Of a stretch of 64,000 bases of DNA, positions 33,036-44,376 are shown in pieces. The number at the start of each line of letters is the position of its first letter. The stretch's first letter is position 1. A program made the translations under genes and the position numbers. The DNA is from Brachypodium distachyon (lineage: Eukaryota; Streptophyta; Magnoliopsida; Poales; Poaceae): contig NC_016133.3 of NCBI RefSeq assembly GCF_000005505.3, positions 6,014,001 through 6,078,000 on the forward strand. Reading direction: 5' to 3'. The notes beneath the pieces were generated by a model. That model was given only the letters and a program-made list of their open reading frames with translations. It had not been told where the DNA came from and searched no databases.

Positions 33036-36000
33036 ATGGAGTTATCAAAGCAAGGCCAGGCACCCATGTCAGCTAGCATGGGATCTCAACCACTGCCCTC
33101 TTCAAATATTCAATCTACTCAGGCTGAGTATCCTGCTGCGTTCTATCCACCCCTTCCTGCTGACTGGAGTGCACAGCCAATGTTCTCTATGGGCGGTTCT
33201 GTGCCTGTTAGTTCATATTATATTGTCCCTATGAGTCAACAGGCACTCCAAGTTGGTGCTTCCAGGCCAGATACTTCACATCCTTTGGGGGTGCAATCTA
33301 TAAGTAGAGTATCACTGAGGCCGCCCCAGCAGGTGCTGAATATTCAGACATCTTTGCCAGCAATGATCGGATCGCAGCTGTCCCCATCTATTGCAGGAAA
33401 GAAACTTCAACAGAGCGCTGCTTCTCCAAAGGTTCAAATGCTGAAATCTACATCATCTAGCAAACGTCCTGCACAGAAAGAGCTACCACCAAAGGTCAAG
33501 CCTCAGCAATTTGAATCCGTGAGATCAAAGTTCAGAGAGTCACTTGCTGCTGCACTGAAAATGGATTCAGACCAGCAGGATAAGAAGCAATCTTCTGATA
33601 ACTTGCAGTCTGATGGGTCCGCAGACCAAAAGAAGGTGGATGGAGATGAAGTGCCGGGCCCAGAGACGACGACATCCAAAGATGTGACTATGACCAACTC
33701 AGAGGCAGTCACTGATGATGGTGCTAAGAAATGTGAGGAAGATGAGAAGTTAGGCAGTGGTTTAGCATCGAACATGATCACAAGCATAAATGATGATCTG
33801 CAGCAACAGTCAAAGTATCTTTCTTCAGAAGATGATCTATTAGGTCAGTGTATGGTTGTCACAGATGAACTCTTGCAAGGTCATGGCCTTTGTTGGGTTT
33901 CTGATTTTGATGCTGGGATTTCTGAACCTATGTCACAACCTGATTTAAAAAGGTCCAGGACCTGTGATATTGACCCTGGGGTTACAGAGTCTTTGGCAGA
34001 GTCTGGATCAAAAAGGATGAAGTCTGCTGATGAGGCCGCAATGGATGTAGATAGCAATAGCATTATTCAAAAGGCTGAAAGTTTGGCACTTAGAATTGAG
34101 GAGGAGCTGTTTAAACTGTTTGGTGGAGTTAACAAGAAGTACAAGGAGCGAGGTAGATCCCTTCTGTTTAATCTAAAAGATAAAAGCAATCCTGAGTTAA
34201 GGGTGAGGGTCTTGTCTGGAGATATTGCACCTGAGCGCCTTTGTTCAATGACCGCGGAGGAACTTGCTTCCAAGGAGCTCTCAGAGTGGCGGTTGGCTAA
34301 AGCTGAAGAACATGCAAAAATGGTTGTACTTCCTAATACTGAAGTTGATGTTAGACGTTTAGTGAGGAAAACCCATAAAGGAGAATTTCAAGTTGAAATA
34401 GAAGAAACTGATGGTATTTCAGTGGAGGTTGAGCTTGGGGGTAATATTCTATCTCATGTTCCATCAAAAGCTGATGAGATGAAAACTAACGATGAAACAA
34501 ATATGGGTGATAAAGCTGGTGTAGAAGGTAAAGACAAGGCCTCTGAGGGCATGTCGCAAGATGAAGATGGTGGGACAGGAGACAAAGATTCGTCAGGAAA
34601 TGTAGATTGTATTGATAATGAGAAAACGGATCTTATTGAGGAACTTATGGTGGATGATTTAAAAGATGCGGAAAATCTTCCACCAATTCCTTCATTAGAT
34701 GAATTCATGCTGGGCTTAGATTCCGAGCCGCCTTTTGAAAATTTGTCAGTTGAGACACCACAAGAAGATCTCAGCGATTCTGATGAACCTACCTCCACCT
34801 TGGAGTCTGACAAAGTCCCTGAGACAGAAGATAAGGCCTCTGCACAAACGAAGACCGAATCTGAATCTGATGTGCCATCTTCACAGGGTAAATGCGAGTC
34901 CAAGTTAGAGTCATCCAAACATGAGGTAGGTTCAAAGTTAGTTGCCGGTGAGCCGCGTGACCAAGAGCTGATCAAATCCTCCCCTGGTAGAGTCGAGACC
35001 AAAGAACCAGCTCCTGATAATGTCTCAAATCCTGTTTCTGCTATGCACAGCAAGGCAACTACTGTTCCAGTGATCCGTGAGAGTATTTGGGAGGGTGCGA
35101 TTCAACTGACTGTATCTTCACTCACAAATGTTGTTGCCATCTTCAAAAGGTTTGTTTCATTACATTCTTTCCCTTGGGTGAACGTAGAAAGTTTTTTGTT
35201 GTTACCAGCTAGCATGTCAGGTTGATCTAGATTCTAGGCACATTCCCTCTTCATTCTCATGTTTTTAAACATGATCAAGTAAAATTGACATTCTACAGAA
35301 GAAATACCTTTCTCATGCAAAATAATAACAGTTTTGATTTTGTATATTGCATGCTTGGCCTTGCTTGATGCCATTGTGTTATGCTTATGGAACTATGGAC
35401 CTAGAATCAGGGATTTTTTCTGTACCAAGTAGAAGCCAACTAGTATAGTGTGTTACAGAAGCATACTGCCACTTTCATTTTTGGGGGTTGTAACTTGGGT
35501 GCAAGTTCTTCCTGTGAAGTATCATTTCTATAGTGCTGCTCAAACTAGCTCGCTCATTTTGAACCAGATTATATTGCTGGTACTGTTTTTTTTTTCATCC
35601 TGGGTAAAGGGGTGGGGGTGGGGGGGTGGGGGTGGGGGGGAAACTTGCTCACTAAGGTAATTGATTTTATAGATAGGTGAAAATTTAGTGTTTACAATTA
35701 AGGGGGACACATATTTTCTTGGGTGAATCTTGTGTGCTTGAAAGATATATTAGCTATTTGCACATGATCTGCATGAAGAAGATAAATGTGAATGTCAATG
35801 CTTAACAATTGACTATAAACTGCTGTTTTGATATGTATTGACTCTACTCTCTACTTCATATTTGTACTGGTGCTGACATATTTTTAAACTTCTTGTCTAC
35901 AGTGGTGAAAAGCCATCTGGGAAAGAATGGCGTAGCCTTATTGAGCTCAAAGGGAGAGTTAAACTTAGTGCTTTTGAGGAGTTCGTTGAACAACTTCCCA

Positions 36001-38183
36001 AATCTAGGAGTCGTGCTATAATGGTAATTCTAATTAATGTGTAGTTTGTTTATGGATGTTCTTGCGGGAAAAATATGGTTTAATTATATACTCCGTATAC
36101 ATTTGGCTCCGCTTCAATGTGCTTAACACTTTATGCTGGTTGTGTTCCATTTTGTCGTGGATATCAGCCAATTCACCATATATTGAAATAGTGCTTTTCT
36201 GTTGATTCTGGCATTAGAGGTCTATTTCATATTCTATGCCGTGTCTGGAGCTTAGGAATTTCACTAGAACTTTGGAGGAAAGTTGCCATTCCAATCAGAA
36301 AAGAACAATAACAAGGAGATAGTCCTACTTGAAAATAACATTTAACAAATGCAATGCAAGCAAGGGTCCGGCTTTTAGAAAAAATGTCAAAAAAATGCTA
36401 CTCCCTCCGACCCATATTACTTGTCTCAAATTTTCCCAAATATGGATATATCTATGTTTAAAAAGCATCTAGATACATGTAATATTTCGACAAGTAATTC
36501 TGGCAGGAGGGAGTAGTACTTCCATTTCCCTCTGCCTCCTGATTTTGCTGGATAGATATACCCCCTGAACTTTGTTGAGAAAATACAGTATCTGTTAAAT
36601 TTTTCAGGAGATTTAAGATTCATATAGGTTGGTGCTTTTATGCTGGACACCACAAATTTTTGAAAGTAGGTGCCCAAACCCAAACAGCTTAAAAACAACA
36701 CACATTTTATCACACGTCCTTGATAAATGTGTTCATATTTGTCAAATTATCTGGCGCATATGTGATGAATCAGGACTCTATATACTTGCAGTTGTTATTG
36801 TGCTTAGTGTCTAGAGGTATTATGCAATTTGGTTGTTACTACCCAATTTATTATTTAACAAGACGTTGTGACTTGTGTGCCTTTTAAATCTGTTTTTATG
36901 TTGATACATGTATATAGATAAATGATGTGTTCTGCAATCAACATATAATGATGTGTTCTGCTATCGAATATATGGTCTCCATCTGTTTTAATTACCTTTT
37001 TGCTACTTTTATAGGTAACTGAGTTGTGTTGGAAAGAGGGTTCTCTGGAGGGTGGCCGCCAACATCTCTCACAGGTTCTTTTTCTAAGCCATATATCACC
37101 CACTCAGGGGCTAGCTTAACATGTTTTGAAGATTGTACTTTGCTAAATTGGCTTGTTCTTCTGCAGACAATTGATTCATATATTGCAGATGAGAGAGTGG
37201 GGATAGCTGAGCCTGCAGATGGACTAGAGCTGTACCTGTGCCCTCCTCAAGGGAAAAGTGTGGATATTCTCTCTCGGCATTTGCCGAAGGAGCACTTGGA
37301 GAGTCTTGCTGTGGCAGCAACATCCATCATTGGAGTCGTCGTCTGGCGGAGACCCAACGTTCCAAGGATACCCTCCCATCAAAGGCATGATGGTTCCAAG
37401 AGGCAGTCAATCCTAAGGAAACCACAGGTTGCTGGTTCTACTTCGGTCCCTAGGCCCTCCTTGCCGCAGAACTCTTATGGTGCACCACCAGGTTTCCCCA
37501 ATCAGCGTCACCACCATGAGGAGGATGTAACTGATGATGCCCCCCCAGGCTTTGGGCCTGGTGTTGCCAGGGATGAAGATGATCTTCCTGAATTTAATTT
37601 TGTTAACTCTTCAAACCCTGCTGCTAATGTAACAACACAGGCCTTCAGGGGCAGGCAGCATGTACCAACCCCTGCTCGTCCAGTAGAGCAAATGAGGGAA
37701 TTGGTTCAGAAGTATGGTAAAAGATCGTCTGCTCAATCGCGTCCTTGGGATGACGACGACGATGATGACATACCAGAGTGGAACCCCATGCAGGGTAACC
37801 TACAGCAAAATAGGCAGCCAGCATTGACACCCACACCACATCAACCGCTTCCTCCACCACCGCCCCTTCACCAAATGCATCCTTACCAGCATTACAACAG
37901 CCCAAATGCAATGCAGCCACTTACAGTAAACCATCAGCAGCAGGTGCACAGCAACCCCCATGCTTACCTCCGTACCCAGCAGCAGCCCGTGCAGCAACTT
38001 CCTTTGATCCAGCAGCAGCTCCAGCCTTCGCAAACATGGCAGCCTAATACTTGGTGGCCGCCGGCGCAGGACCCAGCTGCTTCCTCCGTTCCAGCGCCCC
38101 AGTATGGTGTAATGCCTAACAGTAACGGCGCCCAGGGCTACAGCGCTGGGAATTTAGGTGGCATGTCCTGGAGACCGAGATAA
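33036..38183 (+). CDS. TFIIS central domain and SPOC domain protein
   Basis: Four coding exons, 33036-35149, 35903-36023, 37015-37074 and 37167-38183, join in frame to 1103 residues. Residues about 342-480 are a TFIIS central (TFS2M) domain: IIQKAESLALRIEEELFKLF, then YKERGRSLLFNLKDKSNPEL and SMTAEELASKELSEWR. Residues about 682-828 form a SPOC domain: SIWEGAIQLTVSSL, SFKEFVEQLP-like AFEEFVEQLPKSRS, and LPKEHLESLAVAA up to VVVWRR. The N-terminus is Pro/Gln/Ser-rich and the C-terminus has a PPGFGPG motif, an acidic DDDDDIPEW patch and a Pro/Gln-rich tail. Plant proteins with this architecture are nuclear and associated with transcript elongation, RNA processing or chromatin silencing; the exact role is inferred. 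A single large first exon and two tiny central SPOC exons are notable. Confidence 0.92.
35605..35641 (+). repeat. G-rich tract, potential G-quadruplex
   Basis: Within intron 1 of the SPOC gene a tract of G4-G7 runs separated by single T residues occurs on the coding strand (GGGGTGGGGGTG pattern continuing to a final G7). It has more than four G-tracts of at least four, enough to form a quadruplex in the pre-mRNA or non-template DNA strand. Confidence 0.75.
36401..36513. mobile_element. Stowaway-type MITE in a SPOC-gene intron (113 bp)
   Basis: The left end CTCCCTCCGACCCATATTAC and the decayed right end GGCAGGAGGGAG are flanked by TA at 36399-36400 and 36514-36515. It has the same subfamily interior (TGTCTCAAATTTTCCCAAATA) as the one in the leader intron of the same gene. 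Confidence 0.85.
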
Positions 38184-38440
38184 AAACTTGTAAAATTCTC
38201 TTGATTTCTTTGTAGCCGTGGTGCAGCCCGCGAGCGTTCGTTGTAGGGTTAGTTTCTTTTCCTTTTTTAGCTTACTGATTCATGCAAGCATGAATCTGTC
38301 GTGGATACCCCCTCTGTACTGTACACCAAAAAGGATGTAAATCTGGATAAATTAGATGACTGTGGGTTGTATCCGTAATAATCTTTAGGATCGCTTCGAA
38401 CAAATGCTCTCCCCGATCGTTCTCTTCATTGGGCACCACG
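38184..38440 (+). other. 3' UTR of the SPOC gene
   Basis: Sequence following the TAA at 38181-38183 is T-rich and probably carries the polyadenylation region by about 38390. No coding signal is seen. Confidence 0.5.
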
Positions 38441-39152
38441 AAAATTAGCAATAATGTTTGTGAATCCAGGACTTAATTTTATAAACTTTGTGAGCTTTCT
38501 GAACTCGTATTAATATGCGCATCGCACTTTAACTCTGATCTCCCTTTGCATTTGTCATGATGGTGATGTTGAGACAAGTTGCTGTACGGCACTACTATTT
38601 CTGTGCCATTTTCTTCCGTACACTGAATGTGATTCTTCCTGACCTTTAAACAATGAGAAGTTGCAATAAAAATCCTCCGTCTTTTTTTAGCTTATTGTCC
38701 ATCACTTTGCACATTTTATCTGGAAAAGCAATGCAAGAATTCGCAGTGTCTTCCCTTTTGATTTTTACTGGCTGCCCTTTTCTATCTCCCATTTTCCTGT
38801 TTTGCTATGTTAATGTCGGGACCCATAGTATTTTCTCTGTGATGTATCATTTTATCGAGATAAATAAGTGCAGATATATTACACGGAATAATATGTTTAC
38901 CTCATTCAGCTCACATGCTTTCGAAGATGCAAATGCAGGCTCGCAGCTCCTCTCCACGGTACATGAAACCAAACCAAACGAGACAACGTTTCCATGGTGG
39001 GTGGCTGGGTGCAAGCCACATACAGGTTCACAACCAAACATGCCCAAAAAATTTCATGAATGGCTTCAAGTATTGCCCATGCGGACTTTAAATGGCTAGG
39101 GTGGCGACAGCAGGGACAAGGAAGACCGACGGGATTGAGGAGGCGGCAGAAG
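38441..39152. repeat. Segmental duplication, copy A
   Basis: About 700 bp are repeated in the same orientation at 50602-51419, from the marker TTAGCAATAATGTTTGTGAA at the left to GAGGAGGCGGCAGAAG at the right. Identity is high by eye, with small indels. Copy A lies directly downstream of the SPOC gene. The open frame at 38653-39099 is within it and has no domain. A MITE with a missing left end abuts the right breakpoint. Confidence 0.9.
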
Positions 39153-39261
39153 TCCCATATTAAGTGACTCAAATTTGTCCAAATAAGAATATATTTATGT
39201 TTAAAAAGCGTCTAGATAAATGTAACAGAAAGCCACTTGATATGGGATGGGACGGAGCGAG
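39153..39261. mobile_element. Stowaway-type MITE lacking its left terminus
   Basis: It starts directly with TCCCATATTAAGTGACTC, so the CTCCCTCCG terminus is gone, and ends GGATGGGACGGAGCGAG followed by TA at 39262-39263. The missing end coincides with the edge of segmental duplication copy A. Confidence 0.75.
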
Positions 39262-40595
39262 TATATCACTAAGCATGAAAGGAGAACCACGAACTATAAA
39301 CTGTGTGCAGCTTTGGATATATATGGCTCCGTGAAATTCCATTTCATTTTGCCGAACGAGTCTTGCATGCATCTCAACATGAATAATTCGAAAATGGAAT
39401 CCATCTCAACATATATAATCTCAAGCCTGAAGCTGCTCCAGCAGGTGACTTATAGAAAAGCAGTGCCAAACTCGAAAAAAAAAATGCAGCCGAACTTGAT
39501 CTGCTTCTGGAAGGGGCATGGGCATATCCTCTCACGCTCGGCTGCTTCTGAAAGTTGGTTGGCTCACATGAGAACATGACTGTGGGTGCGATGGCCTGTA
39601 GACTGGCCTGGAGGAGCAATTTCACATGCTGTAGGGTGCGACCTGCGACGGCAGCGCAAGCCGCGGACGGGGTCGAGGAGGTGCGGGGCCATCCGGATCG
39701 GGATTCGCTGAGATGTAGCCGCCGCCGGCGGAGGTCACGGAGGAGTGAGGAGAGGACGGAGGTTCAGCCGTTCAGGGTGTGCAGGGGAGCTCGGGAAAGG
39801 GGCGGAGGTTCAGCCGTTCACGGCGTTCGGAGGCGCTCGGGAAGGGGCCGGAGGTCGTCACGTTGGGAACGGCGCGGCGGCGGCGGAGGAGTAGCGGGCG
39901 GCGGGAGGCAATTCCAGGCATCAGGATGGGGAGGATCTTTTTTACGTGGCCTTTCTCCGTCGGCAAGGAGCAATCGGAACGCGGGTGGAGGACGACGTAC
40001 GAAACGGCTCGGGATCGGGAGAGACGCGGGCACGCGGCTGGGGGAGAGAGAGAGAGAGGGGCTGATCGAATCCGGTGCGGTGGCCGGCGGCCTCGGGAGG
40101 TGGAGGAGGGTTCGAGTCCGGGGAGATTTGCAGAAAGAACCCCGAGTTTTACAGAAAAGCCCAGTTACGTCTTTAAATCAGACTGCGCGTTGATTTCTGA
40201 AACAAGGAAGGACGAAAACGAAAAATGTCCGGGACGAAAACCGTGGTATTATTAGGTGTAGTTTAATAATTGAACTCCTGATACTCCGCCTCGCATCACG
40301 AGTTCAATTCTAGCCGCCGCCCGCCTCGCATCACGAGTTCAATTCTAGCCGCCGCCCATGCACCAGCTCCGGACGTGGCCGTCTTTGGCGAGGTATCCTA
40401 AAGAACGATGCATTGGGAGTGATCTAATGGTATTTGTTTCCCGTACTTTCTCAATGAACCGGAGTATCACAGTTCGATTTACGTGTGGAAGATGTGCAAC
40501 AACATATAGTTACTCTGTAGTCTGAACCAAGTTCTTGGTGTTTTTGGACAAATCCTAAAAGTATTGGCATGGTGTCACCTAGGTCCTAATGTATG
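39262..40595. other. Spacer with GC-rich patch, no gene recognised
   Basis: Between 39600 and 40130 the sequence is strongly GC-rich with several overlapping open frames (for example 39555-40193 and 39779-40255 plus). They lack recognisable domains and are Arg/Gly-rich on every frame, so I treat them as composition effects or a decayed element. From 40545 a partial tandem copy of the terminal repeat of the next element can be seen (TCCTAAAAGTATTGGCATGG). Confidence 0.4.
40286..40355. repeat. 35-bp tandem repeat, two copies
   Basis: A 35-bp unit that begins CCGCCTCGCATCACGAG and ends CTAGCCGCCGC is repeated exactly at 40286-40320 and 40321-40355. Confidence 0.85.
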
Positions 40596-41250
40596 AAAAT
40601 GCAGTCTTGATTCTAAATTTTTTTAAGTGTGTCACAGGTGGTCCTAAGCACGCTACAGTAGATCTGACCTGCCCTCATGTCCCGTTGACCAACGTTGATC
40701 TGACACATAGGATTAAGAAAGGATACTCAAATTTACAATTTGCCCCTCAAAATCCCCTGACCCCAAATCGCGGCCCATCTCTCTTCTTTTTCACATGGGC
40801 GGCTCTGGCGGCGGCTCGGGCCAGTGATTGGGGGGAGGGCAAAGGCGGCGGCGCCTGGTTCTCCTCCAGGGCAGACACGGGCTCTCCGGCGCAGAAGATG
40901 TCGAGGCGCAGGTACGCAAGGCGATAGAGATCGGCAGCAGTGACGCGGGCTATGGCGTGGAACCCAGAAGCTGCTACATGTGCAGGTCCTCGAGGGCTCG
41001 GCAGCCTAGGAGGTGCCCGATGAGACGAGGCAACCCGGCGGTATGGTGACCCCGACGAGATGCAGCTTGCTGAGGCGGGCCAAGGAGGAGAGATGGGCCT
41101 TGAAAATTGAAAATTTATGTATCCTTTCTGAATTGTACATGGCCGGTCAGCTCTGGTCAATGAGACACATGGGCAGGTCAGACCTGCTCCGGCATGTTTA
41201 GGACCGCCGATGACACACTTAAAATACTTTTAGGACCAAAACTGCATTTT
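40596..41250. mobile_element. Long-TIR element, probable Mutator-like / Pack-MULE
   Basis: The left arm (40596-about 40797) and the right arm (about 41079-41250) are imperfect inverted repeats of about 170-200 bp. Outer ends are AAAATGCAGTCTTGATTCTA and its inverted partner TAGGACCAAAACTGCATTTT. Shared inner markers include AAGTGTGTCA, GATCTGACCTGCC-like and GCCCATCTCTC. The GC-rich interior (40798-41078) differs in composition and contains an F-box/LRR-like fragment. Long TIRs with a captured gene scrap are the hallmark of Pack-MULEs, though I see no clear 9-bp target duplication. The right end abuts a DUF1618 fragment. Confidence 0.65.
40972..41090 (-). pseudogene. F-box/LRR-like fragment inside the long-TIR element
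   Basis: On the minus strand one frame reads LSKLHLVGVTIPPG and, after a frameshift, IGHLLGCRALEDLHM. This pair is typical of leucine-rich repeats of plant F-box/FBD proteins, in which a strand such as KLHLxGVxIPPG is followed by a GCPALEDLHL-like segment. It is interrupted by a frame change and a stop and is only about 40 codons. It is interpreted as a captured gene piece. Confidence 0.5.
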
Positions 41251-41392
41251 GACGGATCTGGTGTCTCTGTCGGCTTACGACTCCGACGGGACGCTGCCCA
41301 AAGGCCAACCTCTAGGGTGCTGGAAAAGTACGCGTACTTCGACAACAGCCAAAACGCCACAACCGCCGTCTGTGACCTCGACGGGGCAATCT
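41251..41392 (+). pseudogene. DUF1618 gene 5' fragment, copy 1
   Basis: The sequence matches the start of the full-length DUF1618 gene (46353-46489): GGATCTGGTGTCTC, GCTTACGACTCCGACGG and GTGCTGGAAAAGTACGC. The ATG is lost and homology stops abruptly after GTGACCTCGAC. It lies directly against the right TIR of the element at 40596-41250. About 140 bp remain, so it cannot be functional. Confidence 0.85.
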
Positions 41393-42232
41393 CTTTTGTA
41401 AACCATTGAAGATGGTAGATAGAGAAAGAAAGGCGCGTTCTTCTTAGTTGCAGCAATGAAACCATAGGGCTCACTTCAAGTAAACCAAAGGGGGGTAAAT
41501 GTAAAATTTCCCGTGGCAAGTTATCATCATCAACCGGACAGTTCTAAGTAGAGTTTGGTTAGAGATCTGTGGGTCCCACGAGAACTTGCCACGCGGCATA
41601 TGCAGACATGCGAGACCAGCACTAGTTGCCATCCGCCATTCTTCCTCGTCCGTGAATAAGTTATTTCTCTGTAGCAGTAATTTCATTCAATTGCCGGCGA
41701 TTTGATTTCTGTTGGACAATTGCTTGCAGGGGGAGGAAATTGATTTGGTTGCGTGGCCTGTAGGAATGAACACCCCTCGATGGAAAGGAACGTCAAAGAG
41801 TGCGGTTTCGTCCTTCCATTGGGAAGCTAGACGACGGCAGCGAGAAGTTGATTAAGAGGAATTCCATAGAAACGGTGAGAATCAAGGCGGATGGCATCAG
41901 TGTTGAAGATTTCATACGGGAGTTGGGTAAGACGGTGGTTTGGGGTTCAAGGCAAGAGCTGGAATTAGGTAGCTATGGCTGGAGGGGGAACTACCGGTGA
42001 ATCACGACAGCTACGTAGCTTTTCGAAGCGATCGTACACGGTCGGAGAGGTACAAGGGATCCTGAGATAACAATTTATGCGCATATATAATTGATGCCAG
42101 CGAAGACTCCCCTGTAGGATTAGTTCGGTCGCAAGCTGCAGATGCCATGAATGACGCATCATTCCTTGCAGACAACGAGCCCGTGCGGAATGTGCGAGAT
42201 TTCGGTCTGATAGTCTAAATCCGCCAGAAGAT
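41393..42232. other. Region upstream of the MULE transposase remnant
   Basis: No gene is clearly seen. A frame at 41800-42000 (reading GKLDDGSEKLIKR and VEDFIRELGKTVVWGS) could be an N-terminal exon of the transposase that follows, but it cannot be confirmed. Confidence 0.35.
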
Positions 42233-43760
42233 TTGGGGTCGGGGCAGGGAGAAGGACCATTTGTTGATTGGAATAAAGTAGATATTGATTTGCCAACAGA
42301 TATTGCTCCGCAAATCTTCAGCGAGAAAAAATTGGCCAAACTTCTTGGCATTCGATTGCCTAATGATAAAAAGACGTTGCTGCCGCCCCCTCCTGAACAG
42401 AGTGTGCCCCCAGAGCAACATGGTGACAACTACCAAGATGAAGTTGATCTCCTCTTTGAACAAGGAGAGGAAGTAGATGACGGAAATGAAGAAGAGATGC
42501 GCGCGGTTTATGACAAAGATGATCCTGATATATCAGTGGGCACGTTTTGGTCTCGTATGGAGGAATTGAAGATGGCTTTCATGTCATATGTTGTGAAGAA
42601 AGAGTTTCAAGGTAGGACGGCATGGACTGACAAGAAAAGGTTCACTGTGAAATGCAGGGGTAAGGTGCCTTGTCAATGGTATATGTCTGCGAGAAGGCAA
42701 CCTGACAGGAGGTTCATACGGGTCAATCGGATGCCACATGACCACATATGTATGACATCCGGGAGGAGAATTACGAAGATGACTTCTCAAGCCTGGGTTG
42801 CAGAAAAGGTGAAGCCCATTCTGACCAAAAAAACTAAGCACAACTGCAAAACAACTTCAAGACGTTTTGGAAAGGTATTACAAGTGCCCAATTAGCTACA
42901 GCACTGTGTGGAAAGGGAAGCAAATAGCAATGAAGGATCTGTATGGTGACTGGGGTAATACATTCAGAATGTTGTACAACTTTAGAACCGAAATGCAATT
43001 GAGGTCACCTGGCAGCGTAGTTGAGATAGTTACATATACGAAAGATGATGGCAATGCAGTTGAGATAAACTTTAAGGCAATGAAGCCTTGCTTGGATGGT
43101 TTTAAGGAGGGTGCCGTCCATACTTGAGCATAGACTCAACTACGTTGAATGGGAAATGGAATGGGCAGTTGGCTGCGGCCATTGCTGTAGGCTTGTTTCA
43201 GTCAGAGACAGAGGCTGATTGGACTTGGTTCATGAATCAGTTGCACAGTCACTAGGACCCGGGAATCCTTAGCAATATGCACTGATGCTTGTAATGGTCT
43301 TGAGAATGTAGTAAAAAATGTGTTTCCACTTGCAGAGAAGAGGGAATGCTTCGGCCATTTGTGGCTCAATTTGGTTAAAAAGTTTCAAGGAAAAGTTTTT
43401 GGAAGAATGTGGCCAGCAGCAAGAGCCTACAAGCAGGACACTCACAAGTACCATATGGATAAGATGTTGTCAGTCTCTGAGGGGCGTTGTCCAGAATTTG
43501 GTGTATAGCTGAACACATACCATTCTTTGTTATGGTACAGAAGTGGCTTTAATACAGATATCAAAGTTGATCATATCAATAACCACTTGGCAGAAAGTTT
43601 TAACAGTTGGATAAGAGATCTGAAGGGCCTGCCTGTTCATGAGCTGATTGACAACATCAGGATAAGATTAATGAATCTATTCAATATCAGAAAACAACTA
43701 GGTGAGAAATTGCATCAAGACAAACTATCAACAGTGGTTCAACAACTTGTATGCAAGAGT
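42233..43760 (+). pseudogene. Mutator-like (MULE) transposase, decayed
   Basis: Several frames together give an ordered MuDR-type transposase. They are an acidic N-terminal part, then the MuDR DNA-binding region (FMSYVVKKEF, KKRFTVKCRGKVPCQWYMSA), then the catalytic region with RPYLSIDSTTLNGKWNGQLA (first Asp), SETEADWTWFMNQL, CTDACNGLENVV (second Asp) and ECFGHLWLN, and a C-terminal WYRSGFNTDIKVDHINNHL with AESFNSWIRDLKG. At least one frameshift near 42840, another near 43100, a stop after NQLHSH, a stop at about 43506-43508 and a deletion of about 13 residues between AAAIAVG and LFQSETE break it. It lies between two DUF1618 fragments. No TIR pair belonging to it could be identified. Confidence 0.85.
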
Positions 43761-43837
43761 AGAGGACTCATGCACTACACTGTTGTGAATGCCTCAAGTA
43801 GAGGACTCATGCATCAAGAACAACTACCAACGGTGGT

Positions 43838-44376
43838 CGAATTGAATCGAGGAAGAGGAACTCTGTCAGATGGCGGATCTGGTGCCTCCGCCGGCTTACG
43901 ACTCCGACGGCGACACTCCCCAAAGGCCAACAACCTCTTGGGTGCTAGAAAAGTACGCCTACTTCAACAGCAGCCAAAATGTCACAACCACCGTCTGCGA
44001 CCTCGACAAGGGAAGCATCCAGGAGACCTTTTGCATCACACACCCACCACGCACATCCTACTTGTGCATCTACACCACCCACTTCGCCCCTCCCGATTCG
44101 GCGCCGCACCCCAGATCTTGGCAACGGAAGGCCCCCTCGCCCTCATCCGCGTCATCATCGGCCATCAGAAAATCCTACTTCTCGCCCGCCGATGGAGACT
44201 TGTTCATCCACCACGCCGGGCCACCGTCGCTCAAGCGCCTCCCGAGCACTGCGTCCCACTTCTTCGATGATTCCTACGCTGCCATCGTGCGCCACTGCCC
44301 TCGTGGCTAGTGCCCCCAACGACGAGGCATCAAGGAGGACCACGACTGCAGCAAGTGCAACTACGTCATGGCCTCG
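43838..44376 (+). pseudogene. DUF1618 gene 5' fragment, copy 2
   Basis: Starting about 30 bp before the ATG (GGAAGAGGAACTC precedes ATGGCGG in both copies), this matches the full-length gene at 46318-46860. The frame MADLVPPPAYDSDGD runs from 43870 to a TAG at 44308-44310 after RHCPRG. Homology continues past the stop to GTCATGGCC at about 44372 and then breaks. The rest of the gene is missing; an LTR fragment follows directly. Confidence 0.88.

Noticed and set aside
33503..35053. Minus-strand open frames up to 199 codons within the SPOC gene
   Set aside because: Ser/Glu-rich antisense shadows of an acidic, codon-biased exon.
39555..40193. A 212-codon open frame
   Set aside because: Arg/Gly-rich in every frame because of GC composition; no domain, no start context and no splice structure.
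41800..42000. First exon of the MULE transposase
   Set aside because: It is plausible by position, but no splice chain or conserved motif connects it to the transposase frames, so it was left as unassigned.
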